Part shown: piece after piece, positions 51,221-60,060 of the stretch
How positions within the stretch are numbered: position 1 is the first letter of the stretch
Layout: the number at the start of each line of letters is the position of its first letter
Translations under genes and position numbers: made by a program
Notes under the pieces: model-generated
What the model was told of the DNA's origin: nothing
Databases searched by the model: none
Seen by the model: the letters and a program-made list of their open reading frames with translations, nothing else
NCBI RefSeq assembly: GCF_002954445.1
Contig: NZ_MQWA01000001.1
Location: 1,196,421-1,260,420, forward strand
Source of the DNA: Rubritalea profundi
GTDB taxonomy: Bacteria > Verrucomicrobiota > Verrucomicrobiia > Verrucomicrobiales > Akkermansiaceae
Direction: 5' to 3'
Length of the DNA: 64,000 bases

Positions 51221-51979
51221 ATGAAAAAGAATCCTGAAACTAGTTCACTCATACCGCCAGACCTAGGACCACTCAACTTCCTACTCGACACACATGATGA
51301 TATTCGATTTGTAGTCAAAGACTTAGAGCATAAATACATCTATATCAATAACACTTGGATGGATAATTTCGGCTACAATGACGCCTCTAAAATTTTAGGA
51401 AAAACCGCATGGGACCTTTTCCCCAAATGGCGAGCCAAACGCTATATTGAGGAGGAGAAAAACGTCATGACTAGTCAACTCACTCAAGACTACGAGGAAT
51501 TCCAGCTTAATAGTGAGGGAATCCCTGAAAGATGGAGGACAATCAAAGCCCCATGGGTCAAAAACGGCAAAGCCGTAGGATTCATCAATATAGGCATTAA
51601 GCTCAAAGCCCCAGACCAACTCGAGAAGCGAACAGACATCCTCCCTCCTATCGTCCAGGCTATTGCTAAACATGCATGCACAGATGTATCTCTCGACAAT
51701 ATGTCTGCAGATTTGGGATTTTCCAGACGCACCATGGATCGTCGATTCAAAGAACTCATGAGAGAAAGTCCTCAAAAGTTCCGCATGCGCTGCAGAATAG
51801 CTACAGCCAAGGCCCACTTACGCAAAGGTGTCAAAGTTGCAGATACGGCTCATCTATGCGGATTCAATGATCAAAGCCACTTCTCAAAAGCATTTAAATC
51901 TCACGAAGGGATCAGCCCTAAAAAGTTTCAGCAGATCGAAGAAACAAAATCTCCCATCTCGCAAAAAAACACAACTTAA
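51221..51979 (+). CDS. PAS-domain AraC-family regulator
   Basis: A 252-residue cytoplasmic regulator. Residues 20-130 form a PAS domain (FVVKDLEHKYIYINNTWMDNFGY, ILGKTAWDLFPKW, GKAVGFINIGIKLK) that probably senses a small ligand or metabolite. Residues 150-240 form a tandem AraC-type helix-turn-helix (DVSLDNMSADLGFSRRTMDRRFKELM, then VKVADTAHLCGFNDQSHFSKAFKSHEGISPKKF). It diverges from the GH105 operon with a 93-bp gap, the usual arrangement for a pathway-specific activator. It likely responds to an unsaturated uronate intermediate. Start: ATG 51221. Intact. Confidence 0.88.
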   Translation: MKKNPETSSLIPPDLGPLNFLLDTHDDIRFVVKDLEHKYIYINNTWMDNFGYNDASKILGKTAWDLFPKWRAKRYIEEEKNVMTSQLTQDYEEFQLNSEGIPERWRTIKAPWVKNGKAVGFINIGIKLKAPDQLEKRTDILPPIVQAIAKHACTDVSLDNMSADLGFSRRTMDRRFKELMRESPQKFRMRCRIATAKAHLRKGVKVADTAHLCGFNDQSHFSKAFKSHEGISPKKFQQIEETKSPISQKNTT

Positions 51980-51987
51980 TTTGGCCA

Positions 51988-52030
51988 CAAAAAAGCCGCT
52001 TTCCCTTATCCCGTAAGGTGAGCGGCTATT
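51988..52030. terminator. Bidirectional terminator between araC-type gene and tRNA-Leu
   Basis: AGCCGCT (51994-52000) pairs with AGCGGCT (52021-52027) in a 7-bp stem. On the minus strand six T follow, making it a terminator for the tRNA; on the plus strand TATTTT follows, giving weaker termination for the PAS-AraC gene. Confidence 0.7.
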
Positions 52031-52040
52031 TTAGCAAAAA

Positions 52041-52122
52041 TACCGGGAACAGGAATCGAACCTGCACGCCCTAAGGCACCTGAACCTAAATCAGGCGCGT
52101 CTACCAATTCCGCCATCCCGGC
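52041..52122 (-). tRNA. tRNA-Leu (anticodon UAG)
   Basis: On the minus strand the sequence folds as a class II tRNA with a long variable arm. The acceptor arm is GCCGGGA with TCCCGGT (the first pair a G-U), the D-arm contains GGTAGACGC, the anticodon stem CCTGA/TCAGG surrounds TTTAGGT (anticodon TAG), and GGTTCGATTCC is the T-arm. The extended variable loop TGCCTTAGGGCGT is typical of Leu. The anticodon UAG reads CUN leucine codons. CCA is not encoded. Confidence 0.93.
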
Positions 52123-52174
52123 CTTTGCTGGGCGCAAGGTAACTAAAATTCTCGTTCGCGCAAACCAAATCTGT

Positions 52175-52207
52175 AAAAAAATAGCCTGACAGAAATCTGC
52201 CAGGCTA
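52175..52207 (-). terminator. Terminator of trxA
   Basis: TAGCCTG pairs with CAGGCTA (7 bp) and continues inward with CAGA/TCTG after one mismatch. On the minus strand seven T follow. It is 30 bp after the trxA stop. Confidence 0.88.
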
Positions 52208-52237
52208 TGGATGATATTCAAAATGCTGAGTCGTGAC

Positions 52238-52555
52238 CTAGAGGGCGAGAAGCTTCTCTTTAAGTGACTCTTTGGTAACGTTTGCTCCAACGATTTGATC
52301 CTTCACTTCACCATCTTTGAAAAAGAGCAGGAATGGGATGGAACGTACACCATACTTAGCTGCGAGGGCCTGTGCATTGTCCACCTCTACCTTGCCAACA
52401 ACGACGTCGTCACCAAGCTCTTCTGCTAGCGCATCGATTATAGGTGAGATCATCTTACAAGGACCACACCACTCAGCCCAAAAGTCTACGAGTACAGCTT
52501 TGCCGGAGTTAATTACTTCGGCTTCGAAATTTTCTTCAGTTAATACTAATGCCAT
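52238..52555 (-). CDS. trxA: Thioredoxin
   Basis: A 105-residue thioredoxin. The redox motif WAEWCGPCK is at residues 26-34, with DFWAEWCGPC and the cis-proline loop YGVRSIPFLLFF. It reduces disulfides in cytoplasmic proteins such as ribonucleotide reductase. The ATG at 52555 gives MALVLTEENFEAEV; six more residues are possible from an upstream start. It is monocistronic, flanked by its own terminator. Confidence 0.96.
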   Translation of the reverse strand: MALVLTEENFEAEVINSGKAVLVDFWAEWCGPCKMISPIIDALAEELGDDVVVGKVEVDNAQALAAKYGVRSIPFLLFFKDGEVKDQIVGANVTKESLKEKLLAL

Positions 52556-52684
52556 GTTTGGATTATGCCTCACCCCCCATAAACGTCAATAGCCGCCAGC
52601 GCATTTTCTGCGATCTGGCGGCTAATAATAAGATGTCGAATTGCTAATAATGTCCTCAAGTCATTCACACCTGAGGGCTAACAA

Positions 52685-52747
52685 TTACATGAACGAAACA
52701 GCAATTGAGATAATTGCTAGAATGATAAGTGAAACGGGTAGGGCCAT
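52685..52747 (-). CDS. Possible 20-residue membrane peptide
   Basis: A tiny frame, MALPVSLIILAIISIAVSFM, is almost entirely hydrophobic and could span the membrane once. It lies downstream of the Pro-rich protein on the same strand, with a weak hairpin (CCTCA...TGAGG) after it. Such short frames occur by chance; there is no independent support, so this is a hypothesis. Confidence 0.3.
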   Translation of the reverse strand: MALPVSLIILAIISIAVSFM

Positions 52748-52776
52748 ATACTTTGCTTTCAGTTAGTAGTGAATAA

Positions 52777-53613
52777 TTAATCCATTGAGGAGAAAATCGC
52801 ACCGTAAGATTCGTTTTCATGCTCGTTCACCCAAATACCAGCACGCTGGAATTGAGAAAAAAGAAGGAATAGTGAAAGCAAGAATGCCGCCACAACTAAA
52901 ATTGTCTGACCATTGCTTGCGCGATCAGCGGAAGACTCCCCATCGACTACTGTCTGAATGATTGGGGGTTGCTCACCTGGTGTTACCACACCTGGCTGTG
53001 TGAGTTGCTGAGTCTGCTGGAGCTGTACAGTTGCTTTAGGAAGTGGCCGGCTCGCATTGCCTAATGGCTGAGTTGCCAAAGGAATCGTTGCTGGGCCACC
53101 TAGAGAAGGACCAACATTCAATGACACGGTAGGAGCCGGAGCTGCAATTTTTAGAGCACCCATAGCTCCTCCACCGAGTGGAATCGTTGGCGCTGGAGCT
53201 GGCATTCTGGGAGCACCTCCACCGAGTGGAATCGTCGGTGCTGGGGCTGGCATTTTAGGCGCTGATGGTGGTGTTTTAGCTGGAGGCGTTGGAGTCTTCG
53301 GACCTACATCAGCCTTGAGCGTCACACGCATTGTTTCCTGTTTGAGAGGCACTGCTGAGGTTACGCCTGGGATATCAGGATTGTGCGAGCTTGGGGACTT
53401 TGTCGCATTCGGCGCCGTCCCTGGAGTCATTGACGTCGGCACTGAAGCCTTCGCCGCTGGTGCTGCTGGTTTAGCTCCAGCCGGAGTTGACTTAAGAGCC
53501 ACTCGTACAGTTTCCTTGCGGAGCGGCACGGATGAAGTCTTGCGCATTTGCTGCCTTAGCAGAGGCTCAGTATCAAGCGGCCCTGTGTGATTATTTTTAT
53601 TTTCTTCGCTCAT
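52777..53613 (-). CDS. Pro-rich membrane-anchored protein with VPLRKETVRV motifs
   Basis: A 278-residue protein in three parts. The N-terminal 100 residues include two copies of a VPLRKETVRVALK / VPLKQETMRVTLK motif. A low-complexity Pro/Ala middle contains 16-residue repeats (MPAPAPTIPLGGGA...), encoded by a 48-bp direct repeat (53168-53215 and 53216-53263). A single membrane helix sits near the C-terminus (ILVVAAFLLSLFLLFS). There is no signal peptide; the N-terminal bulk is probably cytoplasmic and the tail faces the periplasm. The role is unknown. Start ATG 53613; a frame 13 codons longer exists. Confidence 0.6.
   Translation of the reverse strand: MSEENKNNHTGPLDTEPLLRQQMRKTSSVPLRKETVRVALKSTPAGAKPAAPAAKASVPTSMTPGTAPNATKSPSSHNPDIPGVTSAVPLKQETMRVTLKADVGPKTPTPPAKTPPSAPKMPAPAPTIPLGGGAPRMPAPAPTIPLGGGAMGALKIAAPAPTVSLNVGPSLGGPATIPLATQPLGNASRPLPKATVQLQQTQQLTQPGVVTPGEQPPIIQTVVDGESSADRASNGQTILVVAAFLLSLFLLFSQFQRAGIWVNEHENESYGAIFSSMD
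53168..53263 (-). repeat. 48-bp tandem direct repeat in the Pro-rich protein
   Basis: Two near-identical 48-bp copies, each coding the 16-residue unit MPAPAPTIPLGGGA plus two residues, with a degenerate third copy downstream (IAAPAPTVSLNVGP). The copies differ at a few third positions, so the repeat is not very recent. Confidence 0.75.
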
Positions 53614-53793
53614 CCTCTGATGGGTTTCGTTAGGTGATGTGTTTAAAACCAAGTGATGGGCGAACCATCATCGGTACTGTTTCATCTAGTTTAGACTGGC
53701 GATGCCCCCATCTGTCAAACCTGCAAAATAACTTTTTTACATTACCAAAGTAGTTTTACCAAATTTGAGGGACGTTCGCTCGATTAAGATCGT

Positions 53794-54867
53794 TTAGGTA
53801 GTGCCGTTTATCAAGTCGATAAAGACTGGGAAAATTTTGCGGAACAATGAGTTTTTACCGCCGCGGGACAGCTGATCGCGCACCAGCCCGACAACATCTT
53901 CACTATCTGCAGGTGCGGACTGCTCTGACACGTGGCCTTGAGCTTCCATATTTAGGTGTAAAACCTGATTCCCTTTGCTTCTAGAAATAGTGAATTGCAC
54001 ATCGCCAGCATCAATTTTGATCAAGCCAATCGCAGCACTATCGCTATCAGTTACCACTGAGGCCTCTACTGATCCACCATGACTGTGCTCAAAATGAAAG
54101 CTATCGGCTACTGACTCAGAGGCAATCAATTCAGACGCCTTGCGCCAGTCACACTGAGCAGCAAACCAAGCAAGCAACTGAAGTCCTGCGATTCTCCCTT
54201 CAGGTGAGGTCACCACCCTGACTTTTTGAATAGCTGGAATTGCCGTTAGAGCGATCGGATCATCGAAAAGCGCGGCAATCGCAAGTCGGGCATGGTAAGT
54301 ACGCGTCCAAGAAAGATCCTGCACGACCAAGTTATACTCCTGCATGGCTGGAACAATTTTTTCAAATTGGGCAACAGGGTCTTGCCACTCCGAACTATCG
54401 ATGACGAGCCGCTGGATTAAAGAATAGAGACGGTCATTGAAGCGTTCTGACAATTCACCTTGCCACCAGAAAACCAGAGGTAAGTCACTATTGAGGTGCG
54501 CAAAGACTGTGTTAGAAAGCCGTCCGCTGGCTCGACCTCCCAGATGAAAAGCAATTTGCTCACTACAAACACTTTTGTTTCCATTCATCAGATTACAGTG
54601 TGCCGTGATCCAAGCTCTCATTGAAACTTCGGATTCTTCACAGTCCACCCCGATAAGAATAGCTCGGCAAGCATGCTCACTTGTAATCTCACGCACAGTG
54701 TCGGAATTCTGAGAAAGCGCTGAAGCATCCTCAGAGTAGACCGCAAAATTGATCAAAGATGCATTTGTACTAGCCTCATCAGCCTCCCACAAGCGCTTAA
54801 GTTCGACCTCAATTTGGCCAATTTCTACTTCGCGCCCGAGTTGATTGCAATCGTTAGGAACTGTCAT
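53794..54867 (-). CDS. opcA: Glucose-6-phosphate dehydrogenase assembly protein (OpcA-like)
   Basis: A 357-residue cytoplasmic protein resembling OpcA, which activates or assembles glucose-6-phosphate dehydrogenase. The conserved FWWQG block (LPLVFWWQGEL, near residue 130) and the flanking segments (VFAHLNSDLP, then SLIQRLVIDSSEW) are the recognisable parts. The C-terminal part is weakly conserved. It lies 12 bp after zwf on the same strand, as expected for the classical zwf-opcA pair, so the assignment has strong contextual support. With zwf frameshifted, its partner may be missing or the break may be an error. Confidence 0.85.
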   Translation of the reverse strand: MTVPNDCNQLGREVEIGQIEVELKRLWEADEASTNASLINFAVYSEDASALSQNSDTVREITSEHACRAILIGVDCEESEVSMRAWITAHCNLMNGNKSVCSEQIAFHLGGRASGRLSNTVFAHLNSDLPLVFWWQGELSERFNDRLYSLIQRLVIDSSEWQDPVAQFEKIVPAMQEYNLVVQDLSWTRTYHARLAIAALFDDPIALTAIPAIQKVRVVTSPEGRIAGLQLLAWFAAQCDWRKASELIASESVADSFHFEHSHGGSVEASVVTDSDSAAIGLIKIDAGDVQFTISRSKGNQVLHLNMEAQGHVSEQSAPADSEDVVGLVRDQLSRGGKNSLFRKIFPVFIDLINGTT

Positions 54868-54879
54868 CTGATACTTAGG

Positions 54880-56411
54880 TTAAAGTCTTCTCCAGGAATT
54901 ACCATCTTGTTCTAGCAAGTCGTCAGCAGCCTTTGGCCCCCAACTACCAGCCACAAAATCAGCCATCTCAGGAGCTTTCTCGCTCTCATGCCACGCTTTC
55001 TCAATGTGATCAATGAAGCGCCAAGCTTCCTCCACCTCATCGCGTCGAGCAAAGAGAGTGGCATCTCCAGCCATTGCGTCGAGCAAGAGACGTTCGTAGG
55101 CCTCTGGGCTACCTTTGCCAAAGCTTGTCGCATAGTGGAAATCCATTTTGACGGGCTCCATACGAAGGGTTGTACCTGGCAGTTTCGACACCATTCGAAG
55201 AGAAATTCCCTCGTCTGGCTGAATGCGAATAACCAAAACATTGCCGCCAGCCGCCGCTCCGGGAATGGCATTGAAGAGAACGTTTGGTGGTGCTTTAAAG
55301 TGCACGGAAATTTCAGTCGCCTTTTTAGGAAGCCGCTTACCCATACGGACATAAAATGGCACACCACTCCATCTCCAAGTATCAATATGCACCCTCAGAG
55401 CCACATACGCTTCCGTCATTGACTCAGGATCCACACGATCTTCCTCGCGGTAGCCGACTACTTGCTTAGCATCGACGTGACCTGCTGTGTACTGCGCACG
55501 CACGACATTTTCTTTGATCAACTCAGGAGTATCTAATTGGCGTAAAGACCTAAGGACTTTCACCTTTTCATCGCGCACACCGTCGGCGGAAAGATCGGTT
55601 GGCGGCTCCATTGCCACCAAACTGAGTAGTTGGAGTAAATGGTTCTGCACCATATCGCGCAGCGCACCTGCTTTATCGTAATAACCTCCGCGTCCACCTT
55701 CCATGCCAAGGTGCTCAGCACAAGTGATCTGCACTTGCTCGATATATTTATTGTTCCAGAGTGGTTCAAAAATGGCATTTGCGAAGCGCAGGACCATGAT
55801 GTTTTGCGCGGTCTCTTTACCTAGGTAATGATCGATCCGGTAAGTATCCTCCTCAGCAAATGTGTTATTTACCACCTTATTGAGGTGCTTTGCCGTTGCG
55901 AGATCGGTTCCAAATGGCTTCTCAACAATCACGCGCGACCAACAATCACCCACAGAGTCACTCAGGCCTACAGCTTGAGATTCTCTAGGATAATATCAAA
56001 AAATTCTGGCGCGCTCGCGACATAAAACAAGCGATTGCCTGCGCCACCGCGCTCGCGGTCGATGGCATCCAACCGATCCGCCAGTCTTTGATAGCCATCG
56101 AGGTCAGTGAACTCACTTTGGTGGTATTGGATACTCTCTTGGTACTCACTCCATAATTCTGGATCGTGGCCACTCCTTGAGACTTGTTTATTCAACTCCT
56201 CCAAACCTTCACGGAAAACAGTATCGCTCTTTTCTCGTCGAGCGAAGCCAATAATTTTCACGCCGTGAGGTAATTCACCATCCACAGCTAAGTTATAAAG
56301 CGCTGGAACCAGCTTGCGGTGGGTCAAGTCTCCAGTAGCTCCAAATATCACTACCGTACACGACTCCGCACGGGAGCGTGAAACCAAATCTTCTCTGAAA
56401 GGATTACTCAT
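54880..56411 (-). pseudogene. zwf: Glucose-6-phosphate 1-dehydrogenase (Zwf), frameshifted
   Basis: Zwf starts the oxidative pentose phosphate pathway. The N-terminal frame (from ATG 56411) has TVVIFGATGDLTHRKLVPALYNL (NADP-binding) and ends at ENLKL-stop. The C-terminal frame continues AVGLSDSVGDCWSRVIVEKPFGTDLATAKHLN and later RIDHYLGKETAQN (active-site RIDHYLGKE), through to the end. Adding one A near 55975 (AAA for AA) restores ENLKAVGLSDS, so the break is a single base. Total length is then about 510 residues, which is normal. The opcA partner directly downstream is intact. A sequence error is a serious possibility. Confidence 0.88.
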
Positions 56412-56549
56412 TGCTGCTGGCAGCATCCCCTAGGAAACATCTCTCGCCAAGTCGTAATTCTGTCAGATCACCATTTATTTTACCCCTTTTATAGGTTGAT
56501 CAGTCATACTCATTCAGCAGAGTTTACCATAAATCAGCAAATCCATAGC

Positions 56550-56954
56550 TTACTTCCCCTTCATCACCTTAGAAGCGGCTTCGATCACATTTCCGAGTTC
56601 AGCGAGCGGCTCAGAAAGCGCAATCAGCACCTCTGGCTGATTGCTCAACTTTTGCAGCAAAAATGCAGTTTCATCCTGAGTCGCTCGCACTTTTCTCTCG
56701 ATGATGATTCGCTCCTCTAGCGTAAGGAATTCTTCGGATTCCACCTGCTGGACGATCAACGCGATAGCGTCTCGCATTTGGTGAATCTTCCCAACGGCAA
56801 CATCAGCGCTCTCTTTATCCTTCACTTCTGTAATCACCGAGGGTAGTAGTTGCAGTTCAACAGTAAACTCATCGGCCAACTCTGGAGTCGTCTTCTTTGA
56901 AGAACACGCACACAGGAAGGTTAGCGAGATCAATAAAATAATCCGTCGTATCAT
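56550..56954 (-). CDS. Small predicted lipoprotein, helical
   Basis: A 134-residue protein with a lipoprotein signal (MIRRIILLISLTFLCAC; lipobox LCAC). The mature part is helical and Glu/Leu-rich (MRDAIALIVQQVESEEFLTLEERIIIERKVRATQDETAFLL). I do not recognise the family. It starts 13 bp after the RNase R stop on the same strand, so it is probably co-transcribed with rnr. Start ATG 56954; a second ATG two codons earlier is less likely. Function unknown. Confidence 0.62.
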   Translation of the reverse strand: MIRRIILLISLTFLCACSSKKTTPELADEFTVELQLLPSVITEVKDKESADVAVGKIHQMRDAIALIVQQVESEEFLTLEERIIIERKVRATQDETAFLLQKLSNQPEVLIALSEPLAELGNVIEAASKVMKGK

Positions 56955-56967
56955 CACCAATAGAACA

Positions 56968-59211
56968 TTAAGCTTGCTCTTCTATTAGAACAAAATCGAC
57001 CAGTTGCCGTTCCATATCTACTCGAGCAATCTGCACATCGACTCGCTGTCCTAGCTTGTAGTCCTTTTTCTCATTGTAATTGCGGAACGCCATCACGCCA
57101 GGTTCGAAGACCCATTTCCCTTCAGGCAAGGCTTCTTTTTTCACCACGCCTTTGACCTGCATGTCTGTAATTTCAACAAATAGCCCCATACGGCGCACAT
57201 CTGTAATCAGTGCGTTAAATGTCCGCTTTCCTTCCTGCTGAGCGATATCAAACAGGTACTCCATCATCTTCATACGCTTGGTGGCGTTCTCAGCCTCGCC
57301 ACTGTTGCGCTCAGTAGCTGAAATGTGTTGAGCCACCTCTTCCAGCTTTCCAGATTTTGGCAACCTTACTGGATTTGCTGGTGGATTCGTCAGGACATGT
57401 TGTAGAGCTCTATGCACCACTAGATCGGCATAACGTCGGATCGGGCTGGTAAAGTGACAATAATCCATTTTTGCCAGACCATAGTGACCCAGCCCCTCCA
57501 CGCTGTACGCTGCGCGTTTGAGGCTCTTCAGCAGGCCGATCTTGATCGACTGCTCAACTGCCGAGCCTTTTGCTGATCTAAGCAAATCTTGAACGTGTTT
57601 TTTGTTGGTTAGATCACCTACTCTAAACCCGTGAATCCGTGCAATTTCGGCAAACTCATTGAGCCTGTCGGCATCTGGATCTTCGTGAATACGGTGCAAA
57701 GCATTACGGCGTTTCATCTTCAACTCCACGGCCACAGCCTCGTTCGCTGACAGCATGAACTCTTCAATCATCTGGTGACTTTCATTATACACCAATTTTC
57801 TGACCTCAATAGGCTTCTTCGTCTTTTCGTCTAAAATTACTTTGACTTCTGGGAAGTCGAGGTCGAGCGCTCCATTCTTGAATCGACGCTTACGCAATAC
57901 TTCAGCCAAGGACCACGCTGTGCGTATGGCATCACCGATCTCACCACCACCGCTTCCTTTGATAAAGACCTGTGCATCTTCATAGGCGAGCTTAGCTTTA
58001 CTATTGATGACTGCATCACAGAAATACGCACTCTTGCGCGTTCCATTTAGGTCAAATTCGATTACTGCACACTTAGTCAGTCGGTCCACATTTGGGCGCA
58101 GGCTACATATGTTATTAGAAAGTTTTTCCGGCAACATCGGCAAGACTCGGTCGACTAGGTAGGTAGAATTACCACGTAATTCAGCCTCTTTATCCAGAGC
58201 TGAGTGAGGCGTCACGTAATGAGACACATCAGCAATGTGCACAACGAGCTTCCAGCCTGTCTCCGTTTTCTCCACCAGCACGGCATCATCATGATCTTTC
58301 GCATCACCAGGGTCCACAGTCATCACCAAAGCATCACGCCAATCTTCCCGGCGCTCTAACTCTTTTCTTGGGATCTCCTCAGAAACCGCATCAGCTTCCT
58401 GCTGCACTTCTGGCTCGAAATCTACGCGCAAGTTGTGTTTGTGAATCACCGAAATTATGTCCACTCCTGGCGCGTCTGGAAAGCCGATCACCTTGATGAC
58501 TTTACCCACTGGAGCCGCTTGCCGTGAGCTCCACTTGGTAATCTCCACCGCCACCAATTGGCCAGGCTTCGCTCCACCAGTGTCCAGTAAATCAACCTCC
58601 GGCGGCATAGCCTTGGCTTCAGGCACGACAAAGCAATACTTGCCCTCTTCTCGGTAAATGCCAATCACTGTGGTGTTTTTGTGCTCTAGGACTTTTAGCA
58701 CTCTCCCAGCAGCTTCGTCTCTCAATTCTTTCTCAGGTCCCTTCTTCTCTTTGATCGGGCGACCTCTCTTATCAAATTTTGATTTGTGTCCTTTATCCGC
58801 AAATTGCTTCCATTTCGGCACTCCCACACGAGTCACCTTTAGGCTCACGTGATCGCCGTCCAGAGCGACACTGAGATCCCGACCATCCACGAAGATACGA
58901 TCGTACTTTTTCAGATCCATCCCCGTCGATATATTAGCCTCATCAGTCAACACGGGGAAAAACCATCCATTACCATTCGGCTGAAAGCGCAATTTCCCTA
59001 CCAGTACAATTTGAGCCCGCTCCCGCAACTTATAGCACCTTTTAGCTCCGATTTTCACTCGACCCTCTTTTTCAAGCTTAGTCAGCAAAACTCGAAACCC
59101 ACGACGCTCAGAACCTTGAACTCCTAGACTGCGCGCAAGCTCGGCATTGTCCATTGGTTTATAATTTTTCCCACCCATTAGCTTGAGTAGATCGTCGCGA
59201 AGGTTGTTCAT
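56968..59211 (-). CDS. rnr: Ribonuclease R
   Basis: A 747-residue 3'-5' exoribonuclease of the RNB family. From the N-terminus: a winged-helix-like segment (MNNLRDDLLKLMGG, NAELARSLGVQGSERRGFRVLL), cold-shock-like regions, then the RNB core with MTVDPGDAKDHDDAVLV (catalytic Asp residues), NICSLRPNVDRL and YCHFTSPIRRYADLVVHR, and an S1 domain (TDVRRMGLFVEITDMQVKGVV) at the end. RNase R degrades structured RNA and acts in quality control. The ATG at 59211 gives a normal N-terminus; six codons upstream another is possible. The small lipoprotein gene follows. Intact and of normal length. Confidence 0.94.
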   Translation of the reverse strand: MNNLRDDLLKLMGGKNYKPMDNAELARSLGVQGSERRGFRVLLTKLEKEGRVKIGAKRCYKLRERAQIVLVGKLRFQPNGNGWFFPVLTDEANISTGMDLKKYDRIFVDGRDLSVALDGDHVSLKVTRVGVPKWKQFADKGHKSKFDKRGRPIKEKKGPEKELRDEAAGRVLKVLEHKNTTVIGIYREEGKYCFVVPEAKAMPPEVDLLDTGGAKPGQLVAVEITKWSSRQAAPVGKVIKVIGFPDAPGVDIISVIHKHNLRVDFEPEVQQEADAVSEEIPRKELERREDWRDALVMTVDPGDAKDHDDAVLVEKTETGWKLVVHIADVSHYVTPHSALDKEAELRGNSTYLVDRVLPMLPEKLSNNICSLRPNVDRLTKCAVIEFDLNGTRKSAYFCDAVINSKAKLAYEDAQVFIKGSGGGEIGDAIRTAWSLAEVLRKRRFKNGALDLDFPEVKVILDEKTKKPIEVRKLVYNESHQMIEEFMLSANEAVAVELKMKRRNALHRIHEDPDADRLNEFAEIARIHGFRVGDLTNKKHVQDLLRSAKGSAVEQSIKIGLLKSLKRAAYSVEGLGHYGLAKMDYCHFTSPIRRYADLVVHRALQHVLTNPPANPVRLPKSGKLEEVAQHISATERNSGEAENATKRMKMMEYLFDIAQQEGKRTFNALITDVRRMGLFVEITDMQVKGVVKKEALPEGKWVFEPGVMAFRNYNEKKDYKLGQRVDVQIARVDMERQLVDFVLIEEQA

Positions 59212-59390
59212 AGCCCCACAGTGTGCCATCTAACCACATCCCGCAAGATAACTTTCACTTGCCGCCAGGCGACCAAACACCTACACTCACAGAGTACACA
59301 TTGTAGATACGATGATCTTAAATTCCGAATGGGGAGTTGCGGTCATCCATTTTTCCTGCCATCCATACTCCACTTCATTTTAAACAACCT

Positions 59391-59990
59391 ATGAAAAAGC
59401 TTATCCATCCTCGCGCTCACAAAGGTTTCTCCCTCGTGGAACTGCTCGTCGTTATTACCATCATCGCAGTTCTAGCTGGAGCATCCTACCCGGCTATCAT
59501 TGGAGCTATAAAGACAGCTAAAATCGCAGAAGGTAAGAAAGTTGCCAACGACATCGTCGTTGCTATTGAAGGTTTTGAACAGAAATACGACTACCTCCCA
59601 TACACCGCTGGAACAACCCCAGATGAAGTGGAAGTTTACACAACTGACAATGCTGACCTTCTTGAGGTTCTCATGGGAATGGAAAGCACACCTGACATAA
59701 ACCCGAACAATATGTCATTCTTAAGTGCTGACTCAACATCTAAGGGCGTCAACGGCCTCATATATACCGGCGACACTCTCGAGGAATTAGTTGACCCCTG
59801 GGGCTACCACTTCATCATTGCTATTGATTACACTGGTGAGAACGAAATCGACCTTGGAACAGTTGCTGGTTTCGAGGCGTATAAGGATAACGATGATTCT
59901 CCTATTGTCGCACGCTCAAGACCTGCAGTGGCTGCATCCCCAGGTCCAGATGCCCTTTTTGATGACGTAGACGACGTCAAATCTTGGTAA
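59391..59990 (+). CDS. Type II secretion/type IV pilin-like pseudopilin
   Basis: A 199-residue prepilin-like protein. The N-terminal prepilin peptidase site is HKGFSLVELLVVITIIAVLAGASYPAI: cleavage after Gly leaves the N-methyl Phe and the conserved Glu at position 5, followed by a long hydrophobic helix. The C-terminal part ends acidic. Such pseudopilins assemble into pilus-like fibres in type II secretion or type IV pili. The rest of the machinery is not visible. The ATG at 59391 is chosen because it gives a short basic leader (MKKLIHPRAHKG). A clear terminator follows. Single gene, perhaps with a specialised role. Confidence 0.85.
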   Translation: MKKLIHPRAHKGFSLVELLVVITIIAVLAGASYPAIIGAIKTAKIAEGKKVANDIVVAIEGFEQKYDYLPYTAGTTPDEVEVYTTDNADLLEVLMGMESTPDINPNNMSFLSADSTSKGVNGLIYTGDTLEELVDPWGYHFIIAIDYTGENEIDLGTVAGFEAYKDNDDSPIVARSRPAVAASPGPDALFDDVDDVKSW

Positions 59991-60013
59991 AACACCCCCA
60001 CCAAACAACTCTA

Positions 60014-60045
60014 AACACGTGCACCCTACCGCACGTGTTTTTTTA
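60014..60045 (+). terminator. Terminator of the pseudopilin gene
   Basis: AACACGTGC (60014-60022) pairs with GCACGTGTT (60031-60039) in a perfect 9-bp stem, followed by seven T. It lies 24 bp after the pseudopilin stop and directly before the M16 peptidase start. Confidence 0.9.
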
Positions 60046-60060
60046 TACCCTACACCAAAC

